DNA from: Lymantria dispar
Lineage: Eukaryota > Arthropoda > Insecta > Lepidoptera > Erebidae
Assembly: GCA_032191425.1 (NCBI GenBank)
Contig: CM063446.1
Span: 9,734,001-9,798,000, forward strand
Reading direction: 5' to 3'
Length of the DNA stretch: 64,000 nt
A program made the position numbers and the translations under genes. A model generated the notes under the pieces. It ran no database searches. It was given only the letters and a program-made list of their open reading frames with translations, and was not told the DNA's origin. This document shows positions 32,383-42,308 of the stretch, in pieces. Position 1 is the stretch's first letter; each line of letters opens with the position of its first letter.

Positions 32383-34358
32383 TAGTGGGCCGTATCCATT
32401 ACCTCCTCCACGCTGGCGGGCGATCGGGTCGCGCTAGGGGCGGGAGCGGCCGGGGTCGTCGGGCTGCTCCGCCCCTTTGGGGCCGAAGCTGGGGGTCTGC
32501 AATCCTTACCCCTCATGCGGTGTGTGGCGGGCCTATTGCCCGCCGCACACGCGGGGCAGTGGGGGGTGGCGGCGCAGGATGCCGCCCTATGCCCGGGTTG
32601 ACCGCAGCGGAAGCAAAGGTCACTGCAGTCAAAGCAGTTAGTGCATGTCGGCCGAGTGTGTCCGACCGCCATGCACTTGTAGCACCTCGCAGGCCGGGAC
32701 TCCAGCACGGTCACCCGCGCCGAGCTCCAGCCCACGAGGAGCCTGCCTGATCCGGCCAATTGCTTGGCCGACTCCACCGGGCACTGCACCCAGGCAGCAC
32801 CGACGCCGCCCGGACCAGGGCGGATAGCGCCAATTCGGACGGTGTCCACGGGACACCCGGTTTTCGAGACGATGGCCTCCCGGATGTCATCCACCGTCCC
32901 ACCGTCACGGAGTCGTCCAGACCCGCGACGCGTAGTTCTGCGCACTTTACGGGTCTGGCGATTTTGACGCCACCCTCCTCTGCGAACAGACCCCTCAACT
33001 TGGCCGCCATGCTATCGGCCGTCTTGGCGCCCTCGGCCCCAGGGAACTCTAGAATCCGAGCCCCCGTCCGGGCCTTGCGGGTCCTGGCTTCGACGCCTCC
33101 TAAATCGGAGACGTCAAGCTCCGGTAACGCGGCAGGGGCTGACGCCACGACCTTCGGCCTGTCCGCAGCAAGCGGCGGCCGAAGACGCCCCGTCCGGAAG
33201 CAGAGACAGTCTCTCCTCCAGAGCCGCCCTGCCACGCCTCGAGCATTTTGCCCACAACCACTATGGCGCGCATGGTCAGGTCTGGCACGCCATCCACTGC
33301 GGGCAGCGGGACCGCTTCGGCCGGCTGGGTCCTCTTAGGGCTCGCTGCAGCGCGAGTTGGCGCAACGGGGACGGCGGGGGCGGCGACAGGGGCGGCGCTT
33401 GTCGCCGACGCGGTTTTCGTCAGCTGCGCGACCTGGCTCCGCAAGTCGGCCATTTGTTTGGCCAGCTAGCGGTTCGCCTTCTGCACCGCCGACAGCTCTT
33501 TTTGTAGCGCCTTGTTTTTCTCCTGCAGGCCTGAGACCTCACCACTAAGGCGGGTGTTTTCGGCCTGCAGGGTGGCCATATTGGCAGCTCGGGGTTCGCC
33601 ACCTACAGCGGACTCAGCAGCCGCCGTGTCGGTGGGAGGGATGTCTGACAATACCCTCATCATCCTCGCGGCGGCCGCCTCATTCGCCCGCTTCTGGGCC
33701 TGAGTCTCTCGTACTGCGCCGGCCGGTGATGGCGTCGCCGACCTTGCCGTCACTACTGCGCCTCCTCGTCCTCTGCGAGAGGCCGGCACTTTGGGAGGAG
33801 GAATGATGGTGCCACTCCCCTCGGAGGCAGACTCCGAGCTGCCACCCATGTTCAGGGGGCGCTTTCGCACCTGCGGGGGAAGGACCTCCTCCCTGGCCGC
33901 TAGGGCCGCCGTCAGGGCCGACGCCGGAGACTGGGATGACCCAGCGGTGGCCTCAGCAGCCGACGTGCTACTGCCCTCGGTTCCGACGGCTCCGCAGCAG
34001 TACTGCCGCCCTCATCAACGGTTGGAGCGACAGCAGTAGCCTCTCTAGCCAGCCGCTCCTGCCTAGCCAACTCGCGCCTCTTGACACTCGTGGCCTTCCC
34101 CGTCCCCATGTTCTTCCGCTTCTTTCTTTTCTTAGGAGCCACGAGTGTCGCCGGCCCCTTGCCTGATCTTGAGGCCTCAAGTGCCGGACTAGCAGCCGAG
34201 CTGCAGTCGGACGAGGCCTCTCCTTCCTTTGTGCCAGTTTTTCGGTAGCTTGGCAGGGCTGTGATGTGGGAACTTATAGAATCCCCGTTCCTGGTGGTGT
34301 CATCGGGCGTCTCACCCCTCCTTTCTAGGTGTTGTGTTGTTTTTTGTGAGTTTTTCAT
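32382..34358 (-). pseudogene. R1-clade ORF1 (gag-like), disabled
   Basis: The likely start is ATG at 34358. The basic N-terminus (PKKRKKRKN) is followed by one EGGSTAAEPSE unit, then a frame change near 33960. A leucine-rich coiled-coil segment (NTRLSGEVSGLQEKNKALQK) is interrupted by an in-frame TAG at 33466-33468. More frame changes at about 33110 and 32890 lead to the C-terminal zinc knuckles CYKCMAVGHTRPTC and CFRCGQPGHRAASC. The stop TAA (32384-32382) overlaps the ORF2 start. ORF1 proteins of this clade bind element RNA and form particles. The Ala/Pro-rich middle is shorter than in copy A. Confidence 0.88.
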
Positions 34359-35124
34359 CTTGTTCCCACGAGTATGGGAGAAATAAACGGTCGACCCGGG
34401 CAGAGATCCCGATACCCGGGCAAGCGTAAATTTGTATCCCAACACAGGGGGTCCGCATGTACCCTGGCTGGGGGTGCGCTAACGACTGAACAACCCATCA
34501 GCCATGCATTCTCTCGCCGCGCGCCAGAACTTAGGATTCTGGGTGATTGTTTTATAGAGGTTTTCTTCCTCGCGGTCCAGGCGGTTAAGCCAAGACCCTC
34601 GCTCCTGAATCTAGGCCTCAAGACAAATGTCCCGAAGCAAGAATCAGGTCTACGATTTGTCGCGGTTGGCAAATGCCTGCCCAGTCCTCAAACGAATGAG
34701 TGACTGGGCCCGTCGAATTTTCGCGTCCAATACCCTCTACAATTAGAGGGCATGGAGCGAATTTGGGGCATCCCACAAACTGGGCCCCCCCTCGGGCCAG
34801 ATATTTGCCACGAGCGACAATTCCAGAGAGCAGTCCAAGGAATTGTCGCTCGTGCCCAGGGTACACCACGCGGAGGTTTCTGGCGTAGCACCCCACTGGC
34901 AAGAGGGATAGTGTAATTGTGTTCTTACTTCTTCGCAATATCTAGTTTGATTATTTTTTTTGTAAAATATTAATTTATTGAAAAAGTTTTGGTAAAATAC
35001 TGATGAAAATTTATGTATAATTTTATGCTGTATATGACCTAAAACTGGGTCAATTATAAATAAAATTTCCAAATTAATATGTGAAGTTTGGAAATATGTA
35101 GTATATGCATATAAAGATAATATT

Positions 35125-35290
35125 CATCATCATTCAACATTTCAGCCTATTGCCGTGCACTGCTCGACGTAGGCCTCCCTCATGTTACGCTACAAAGTGC
35201 TATCGTGTACCACCTGCACCATGCCAACGACGCCCAGCAACTTTCACTAGGTTGTCGGTCCACCTAGTGGGGGGGCGTCCTTTTGCACCC
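35125..35290 (-). mobile_element. RTE-clade LINE 3' end
   Basis: The words catcatcattcaacatttca, ccgtgcactgctcgacgtag, caacgacgcccagcaacttt and ggtccacctagtgggggggc align with the reversed RTE tail at 21008-21278. It is 5'-truncated. Confidence 0.85.
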
Positions 35291-35384
35291 CCCGTCCCAC
35301 CACTACCGGTCCCGCCACCAAAGTGAACCCGTAGGGTCGGTACCCTATCCGCCGTGATTGAGGGCCATTTTTGATTTGCTCGTC

Positions 35385-35577
35385 ATTTCACGATATTGTC
35401 GTAATCGCCACGCTTGGTAGGCGGGTTGGCGATCGCAGTAAGATCTTATATATTTCCCAGGAGAGAGCTGCTGCTCACTCTCCTGGTGAACCCTCAGTCA
35501 ATTTTTACGATACCCACGGGCAAGTAAGGGCTGGCGACAAATGTATTGTCAACCCGTCGCCACACGGGTTAAGATTA
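35385..35577 (-). repeat. SINE-like repeat family 2, complete head
   Basis: The body words ttggtaggcgggttggcgat and cccaggagagagctgctgct are followed by the head tttttacgatacccacgggc, then gtcgccacacggg. The head is the same module as in family 1, while the body differs. Confidence 0.7.
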
Positions 35578-36124
35578 GATTTTTACGACTTCCACGGGCA
35601 AGTAAGGGTAAGTCAATTACTTATTTAGGACAATTAGTAGAATTCATTTCTCTTCGTTCTTACATTGTAATACAACGATTCCCTCACTATATTTACTTGT
35701 TCTCTATCCACATTACATTCTAACTTATATTTCAATCTGAGGAATAAAATAAACTAATAATGAACGTAAAATTCCACCCCAATTTTATCTTAAATATATA
35801 TGAAGCTGACACAGCCTGTTTCTCACATCTACAAGAGAAAAAAAATCAGAACATGCAAATTAGTTGAAATATCCTTGAAAAAAAATCATTAATACCACCA
35901 CTACTAACCATCATCATCTTATCAGCCATAGGGCACCTCTACTACCGACTATACTATGCAGCGCCGAAATAAAACATAGCGTTTTGAAACATACGGCCGA
36001 CATGTTTGTGTTGGTATATCTAATTAATAAATCATCAAAAACGAAGATGAAAAATAATGTTTTAAAATTAATTAATGTTCTATTAGTTCCTAGTTCCTAA
36101 TTTATATATGAACTAACTGACCCG

Positions 36125-37444
36125 GTCTAGTCGACAAGTTGAAAATGGTACAAAATAGAGATACTGCTCTTAAAATTACGTGCGATGATAGCTCATTGGA
36201 TCCGGAATGACGTCTAGAAAAATGTGCTAAAAGCGTGTATTAGCACATAAAAAATTGCAAAAGTTATAAACAATTAAAGATGAAAAAAAAATGGCATTTA
36301 GTTTTTTGCCAATATTTCATAAACTATTAATATTTAAGGAATTTAAAAAAAAAGATTCTGAAAGAGGAGGAAATTTCCAATAAAAAACTCCTAACTCCCG
36401 GAACTCTATCTCCATTATTTATAATTTTAATTTAACGCTGAAGATAGGTCTGCGCGTGACAATTTTAGGATGCGCGCGTAGCGTCAAAAGCGAGTACGGC
36501 GCATTAATTAATTTATTTAAAGTATTAAATATTTTTTTTTTAATTTGAAAAAATTATGGTGTGTTCTGAACACTATATATAATTTATTCCCGTTGGAAAT
36601 TTTACTTAAAGTTAATTTTTCAACGAGTTAAACAATTGTTAACTAACGAAATTTTCTCGAACTATCGTCTTAATTATAAGTGAAAAAAAATGTTTAAATA
36701 ATGGTCGTAAAAAATTTTCGCTTTGTAGAGCCTTTCTTACATACATACTTAACAAGATCGTGCCATAAAAGTTAAAAAAATATTGATACTTTGTTTATAG
36801 CAATTTTTTTACTTGAACAAAAACTTAAAAATCCAAGTAATGTTGTTCAAGTAAAAAAATTTTTTACGACCATTATTTAAACATTTTTTTTCACTTATAA
36901 TTAAGACGATAGTTCGAGAAAATTTCGTTAGTTAACAATTGTTTAACTCGTTGAAAAATTAACTTTAAGTAAAATTTCCAACGGGAATAAATTATTTATA
37001 GTGTTCAGAACACACCATAATTTTTTCAAATTAAAAAAAAAATATTTAATACTTTAAATAAATTAATTAATGCGCCGTACTCGCTATTGACGCCACGCGC
37101 GCATCCTAAAAATGTCACGCGTAGACCTATCTTCAGCGTTAAATTAAAATTATAAATAATGGAGATAGAGTTCCGGGAGTTAGGAGTTTTTTATTGGAAA
37201 TTTCCTCCTCTTTCAGAATCTTTTTTTTAAATTCCTTAAATATTAATAGTTTATGAAATATTGGCAAAAAACAAAATGCCATTTTTTTTCATCTTTAATT
37301 GTTTATAACTTTTGCAATTTTTTATGTGCTAATACACGCTTTTAGCACATTTTTCTAGACGTCATTCCGGATCCAATGAGCTATCGCACGTAATTTTAAG
37401 AGCAGTATCTCTATTTTGTACCATTTTCAACTTGTCGACTAGAC
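36125..37444. repeat. Giant palindrome with ~590-bp arms
   Basis: The left arm (36125-36718) and right arm (36856-37444) are reverse complements over their full length, with only about ten substitutions or small indels, including one 3-bp indel. The loop is 137 bp and contains a further 19-bp stem (36802-36820 with 36843-36861). Neither arm encodes a long frame. Outer ends read gtctagtcgacaagttg. I found no convincing target duplication. It could be a foldback transposon, or an inverted duplication. Transcription through it would give a long hairpin RNA. Confidence 0.93.
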
Positions 37445-37528
37445 TAAATGATGATTTAAAGAGAATACAAATTACTCATTATTGATTTCTGACCAAATTA
37501 TAATTATCAAATTTTCAACCATACTTAA

Positions 37529-38723
37529 GGGGTTAGGGGTAGTCAGGAGCGTGAAAAAATGCCATTTTTCAATATTTTTTTATCAGTTTTTAATTTTATT
37601 TAACAAAAGTAAAAACATAGTGTCATTCTATCATGTTTCAACATGACTTCTCTAAAATTTCAAGAAAAAATATTAATTATTTTAAAAGTTATGGCGGTCT
37701 ATGTTGAACAGGTTTTAATAATGGTTCCTTGCGGTGACCATCACAACTCCTTGGAGATTCATCTGAAATCAGTGAAACAAAAAAGAAAACTTTTATAAAT
37801 AAATAATCTTGTGCCTGATCGAAGCTTTTATTTTTTTTTCATAATTAATAAAATGGCGGCCTCATGAAATTTGTTTTCTGATTTCCGGGTAAAAAAAACC
37901 AACAGTTGATTGTTTATAAAAAATCCAAGTTTAAAAAAAAACAAAATCCTTCGATCAGGCACTAGCTTTTTATGTTTTCTAAAAACTGTATAAATTTCAT
38001 TACAATCTATCGAGCGGTTTTTGAGTTACAGTGGTCACCAGTTCAAAAAACATAGTTTTGAGAAAACCGCGTTTAAAGTTTTACAGTCGATTTATGTAGT
38101 AGTATATTAGTAGTGTATAGTAATAAGAATAATTTCATTACTTTTTTTTTTTTTTTTGTGCGTGGGCCGCGGTCTGCGCGCCTCCGCACCACTCCGTCCG
38201 GGGCGACAGAGGGGCTTAAGCACGCAACTCCCGCGACCCACCCGAAAACCACGTCGCCTTCGTCGTTGGGCCGACCACCGGAGCAGCGTTAACTTGTCGT
38301 CAGTAGTCGGCCCGACGGAATACCCCCTATTGGGGTACCCTCCCATCGACCGACGTCCCCCCCCTCGGGGAGGACGTCGGTCTTTCCTCACGCGGTCGGC
38401 CTCTCGGCGGGTGACGGACTAATCCCCGGTCACGTCACCCGCATAATTTCATTACTTACACTGAGTCATCTATTCCTGGACCATATAACAGTCCTTCAGC
38501 CGTTGTCGAAGTTCCAAATACATCAATTTGTTGTTAGCACGCCGATCAGCCATTTCTATACGTGTATCTATTTTTTTTTCTTTTATTCTTCGCTGAATAA
38601 CTCGAAAAATATTTGTCGGATTCACTTCAAATTTTCAGAGAACATTTTTAAGATACTATACTTTAAGAAAGTGTAAAAAGAAAAAAAAACGATTTTTTGA
38701 AAATTCTGACTACCCCTAACCCC
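37529..38723. mobile_element. TTAA-flanked element, non-autonomous (piggyBac-like?)
   Basis: TTAA stands at both ends (37525-37528 and 38724-38727). The termini are inverted repeats, 18 bp perfect: ggggttaggggtagtcag. TTAA duplication is the piggyBac signature, though these termini are not a standard piggyBac end that I recognise. No transposase frame is present. A 300-bp R1-type insert (38143-38442) lies inside, so the element was about 0.88 kb before. Confidence 0.8.
38143..38442 (-). mobile_element. R1-clade LINE 3' UTR copy (A family), nested
   Basis: A T run of 16 bases is followed by sequence reverse-complementary to the 3' UTR of copy A, truncated just after the ORF2 stop position. 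Exact 14-bp duplications ataatttcattact (38129-38142 and 38443-38456) flank it. Confidence 0.95.
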
Positions 38724-38727
38724 TTAA

Positions 38728-39417
38728 TCATAGATAAAATTACGTTTAGCTGTCATTTGCGTTTTGTTCTTACATATCAAATGCGAAGATAGATAATGCA
38801 ATCAACAAATAATATCTTTATAGTATTTCATTAGGTACTCTCTATAAAATTTGAAAATATTAAAACTAACAATGAATTAAACTGAGAATTGCTTTACTCG
38901 GTCAGTAGATAAATGTGTGGATTACCGGTTAGTATTTTGGACACACTTAATCATGAATACCCCAAAGTATATCTATAACACCACACCATGTATTTAATAA
39001 CAAAATTGCTTTATGATATATATTTATATGGATTAACGACACTCGTAAAATAAGCGTACCGAAACATAAGGGCCCGCAATAAAACACATATGAGCCACAA
39101 ACTAAATATTGAATAACGACCATCAAATGGCCCTTAAATTCAATTGGAGCTTCCATAAACCGCAATTCCCAAATATGATTAGCCTACTACTGCTACTAAT
39201 CAATGAGGTGAATACTTAGAAACGTAGTAGTAATTAATGATTCTAATGAAATACACTACTGAACATGATAAGTACTGTTGTAGTGTCTAGTGTAATTAAA
39301 ATTATATTAAAAGTTAAGCAAATGTTATTAATTACTATTCAGTTATTTTTAAATGTAATCCCTATACATACATATTTAGAAAATTCATCAAAGCCCTTAT
39401 TTTAGTGATGTTATATT
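38728..39417. other. Unassigned AT-rich DNA
   Basis: No gene or repeat is recognised. A minus-strand frame at 38947-39165 has no motif. Confidence 0.5.
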
Positions 39418-39420
39418 GTT

Positions 39421-39654
39421 TCTGTGTGGTAACGGAATAAGAATACAGTTCACCACTCCCTGTCTTGCTCGTCGATGTCGTAAAAAGTGACTAAGGGGTA
39501 TGATATGCAGATAACATTTATACAAGAGAATGAAAACTCGTTATTAAACTTTGAACCAATACGTCTGGCCAGCACGATATAGTAGATCAATTTTCCTCCC
39601 ATAGTGGAAGAGGCCCGAGCCGAACAGTGGGACTTACGCGGGATGAGACGTTGA
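39421..39654 (+). repeat. SINE-like family 1 copy
   Basis: It runs from ctgtgtggtaacggaataag through cttgctcgtcgatgtcg to gaacagtgggactta. The tail is eroded to tgagacgttgat. Confidence 0.8.
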
Positions 39655-40317
39655 TATACTTTTTCAGAAATAATTTTTCGATTGCCTTTAAATATCTTTA
39701 TTTTTCTTATACGAAGTACAAAGCGCAGTATAAGGAAAAAAATACATTACACGTAAGTCAATAAAATTTAATTTTATTTTATAAGGAACTCAACCTTCGC
39801 TATAAATATCCCATAAGAAACAAGCGGTCTTTTTAAATTGGTTCTCTTATTTCATTTATATTATGTTTACAGTAATAAAATTGAATAAGAAATTATTGAA
39901 ACCCACGCAATTTCAACGTCGAAATATTCCGAGATTTTATAAACAACTGATTTTGTTACAAACTTTTCTACAAAGTAATATTTTTATAGCCTTTTCAACT
40001 AATTGTTTCGAGTATCTTTTGGAATGATATGTTTAACCCGTTGTGAACTAGTCTGGCCAGGATGGTATTATTATATCACCAAATTAACTTCTATTTTATA
40101 GATCGCTAGTACACTATCAAGCAAACGTGTATGCGAGGCCAAAATAGTGGAAAAAGAAGAAGATCCTTGTCTAATTTATGCATCATTAATTCTGTGATGG
40201 AGACTAGTCGTTTCGTGTGTGTTTCTTCCTAATATTAACGTGATAAGAATCGTAGTATGTAGCCCCTAAATACTTACATTTAGAAACTACTTACTACGAT
40301 TCTTTTATGAGGTTGTG

Positions 40318-40680
40318 AGGCTTACCTCATAACCAAGTTCAAGGTTGCTCAGCGTACTATGGAGCGGGCTATGCTCGGGATTTCTCTACGGAAATACGCA
40401 GAAGATCGGGTGTAACCGACGTAGCATGATGAATTAGCACATTGAAGTGGCAATCAACAATCCACATCGCTTGACGAACCTACAACCGCTTGGGGAAAAA
40501 GAGGTTCTCGAATGGCGACCAGGTATCGGACGACACGATGTCCGGGCGCCCGGAAGTGGACTGACGACCTGGTGAAAATTACAGGGCGTCGTTGGATGCA
40601 AGCCGCACAGGACCGCACTCTGTGGCACAACATGATGGAGGCCTACGTCCAGCAGTGGACGGTGATAGGCTGAAATGATG
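40318..40680 (+). pseudogene. RTE-clade LINE ORF2 C-terminus, decayed
   Basis: Sequence tcaaggttgctcagcgtact, atggagcgggctatgctcgg, cgtcgttggatgcaagccgc and gatgataggctgaaatgatg-like end words parallel 21440-21860. Several frame changes and an internal deletion prevent translation. The minus-strand frame over it is a shadow. Confidence 0.8.
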
Positions 40681-40682
40681 AC

Positions 40683-40830
40683 CCCACAAAACACCGAACT
40701 CCCTACCTTTCGGCATTGGGCCGGCAACTGGCACAGAATCCTTGATGTCCGGTACCAGCCCGGTGGAATATCCTTGCCGGTACTATCCCTCCCTAACGAG
40801 ACCATATAGTCTCGCCTTACCCACATTTTA
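40683..40830 (-). mobile_element. R1-type 3' UTR, divergent family
   Basis: The stretch aaaacaccgaactccctacc, cggcattgggccggcaactg and gtaccagcccggtggaatat resembles the hairpin region of R1-type 3' UTRs (compare 13790-13900). No poly-T is preserved at this junction, so this is tentative. Confidence 0.4.
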
Positions 40831-40919
40831 CGTGAATGTCTTTGGTGCGTTAAATATATTAATAATATCTATAAATTCATGTGATGACAAAGTAAAAATA
40901 ATGGTGATTGTGTAATATA

Positions 40920-41271
40920 TCTATATTAATATATAAAGCTGAAAAGTTTGTTTGAACGCACTAATATCAGGAACTACTGGTCCGATTTAAAAAATTCTTT
41001 CAGAGTTAGATAGCCTATTTATCTAGGCAGGCTATAGGCTATATATCATCGCGCTAAGACTAATAGGAGCGGAGCAACAGTGGAGAATGTTTCAAAATCG
41101 GGGTTTTTTTTTAGAGCTTCCGCTGCAGAAACGAGTAAATTTTTGCAAAAATCATGTGTAATCATATTATTTAAAAAAATTTAACCTTTTAGTTAAACCA
41201 AGTCGCTACTTAAAGTTAGCGTTAGCCCAAAGTAACTATTCCACGCGGATGAAGTCGCGGGCAGCAGGTAG
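40920..41271 (+). mobile_element. Lep1-type Helitron-like element
   Basis: The start tctatattaatatataaagc, the core ggaactactggtccgattt and gctataggctatatatcatc, and an end in cacgcggatgaagtcgcggg plus cagcaggtag match what I know of the lepidopteran Lep1 family of Helitron-like elements. The last base pairs differ slightly from the usual CTAG. Confidence 0.8.
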
Positions 41272-42185
41272 TATTGTATATTTGTAAAGTCTCCCGCAAT
41301 ACAAAAATAATTTTCTTTGTGTGGAGCACAGACAAATATAAGTCCTGAAAAAAGTTGCGAGGTTTCAAAAGAATAAGAATTTATATAAAAATAAAATCAT
41401 CTTCATTCAGTTGGATAATACGAGCTAATGTTTGGCAATAGGTAGGTGGGACGTGGACCGACCTGTCCATTCAAGCGGGTGTCGAAACTCGTAGCACCGT
41501 TTCACAACCGCACACATGACGTTTCCTGGTGTATTGAGGTCATTGTTTTACACGAGTAGAGTCATATTTCGATGAGCCGTGAGAATTCTGTCTCAAATCA
41601 TCAAGGCAAATAGGTTTCAATCATATACATTAAATAGCAATGTTCTATAGTAATGGTTAACCAGAAGATTTATGTACTAACGGAAGAAGAATAAATTTAA
41701 AGAATTTGAACGTTAATTCTATTTCAGATCAGGAAGTTTTCATAAAGCAGTATCGTATTATTACTGTAATTTATGTGTTTTTAGATAAACTCGGTTTCTA
41801 ATATATCAGTTATAAAATTAAAATAATCTATGTAATTAGTTTGTTATAACTCATCCTGCAATGAATTTAAAGGAACGTGATAGTACGTAATTGTTACTTA
41901 CTTTGACCTTTGGTGTGGCATTTACGTAGAGCGGGGGACGTGAACTGTTTATTGATATCTATTTCAAACTACTAAGAACTCCACAAACAACAATTATTAA
42001 TTGACTGGAACGTCTTTTACAGATTACACTGATTAGTGAAAAATCTTTAATATTTTTCTGGTTATTCGGATACATATACCCATTCAAATAATAATATATT
42101 TGAATGTGTATAATATGCATATCTTCCTCAACATAGTAACAGTCCCGCTAGACTGGCCACAGAAGTCATCAGGATGGTATTACTA
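41272..42185. other. Unassigned DNA
   Basis: No gene, terminal repeat or repeat-family match is seen. Confidence 0.5.
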
Positions 42186-42189
42186 TATC

Positions 42190-42308
42190 AATAATTAAGG
42201 ATTCGGTGTCAGTGGTCGGCCCAATGGCGAAGGCGAAGGAATACGACGTATTATGGAGTCGCGTGTTGCCCTTTGGCTGCGTCCGTACCATAGCCTGCCA
42301 AAAAAAAA
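42190..42308 (+). mobile_element. R1-type LINE 3' end, divergent
   Basis: Sequence tcagtggtcggcccaatggc, gccctttggctgcgtccgta, then ccatagcctgcc and an A run at 42299-42308 mirrors the 3' terminus of the other R1-type copies. No clear flanking duplication was found. Confidence 0.6.

Larger units (their letters stand above)
29022..34891 (-). mobile_element. R1-clade non-LTR retrotransposon, full-length, dead (copy B)
   Basis: A GC-rich minus-strand element of 5,870 bp carries a 5' UTR (34359-34891), ORF1, ORF2, a 3' UTR and an interrupted poly-A (29022-29035). Exact 16-bp target duplications cccactggcaagaggg (29006-29021 and 34892-34907) mark both ends. The 5' end aligns with that of copy A (cctccgcgtggtgtaccctgg against cctcctcgtggtgctccctgg), so it is not 5'-truncated. 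Both reading frames carry frameshifts and nonsense codons. Coding order and domains place it in the R1 clade, but the target is a dispersed SINE, not 28S rDNA. Confidence 0.93.
28749..34935 (-). repeat. SINE-like family 1 hosting R1 copy B
   Basis: The tail half lies at 28749-29021 (with a short LINE-like insert at about 28846-28940) and the head remnant at 34892-34935 (ggcaagagggatagtg, then cttacttcttcgc). The 5.87 kb between them is R1 copy B. Confidence 0.75.

Noticed and set aside
36125..37444. CRISPR-like or prophage structure
   Set aside because: The organism is eukaryotic, and the repeats here are inverted arms, not spaced direct repeats.
40020..42195. Shared words ctggcca and ggatggtatta at 40050 and 42155 as paired termini
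   Set aside because: Both are in direct orientation and short; more likely two fragments of one old dispersed repeat.
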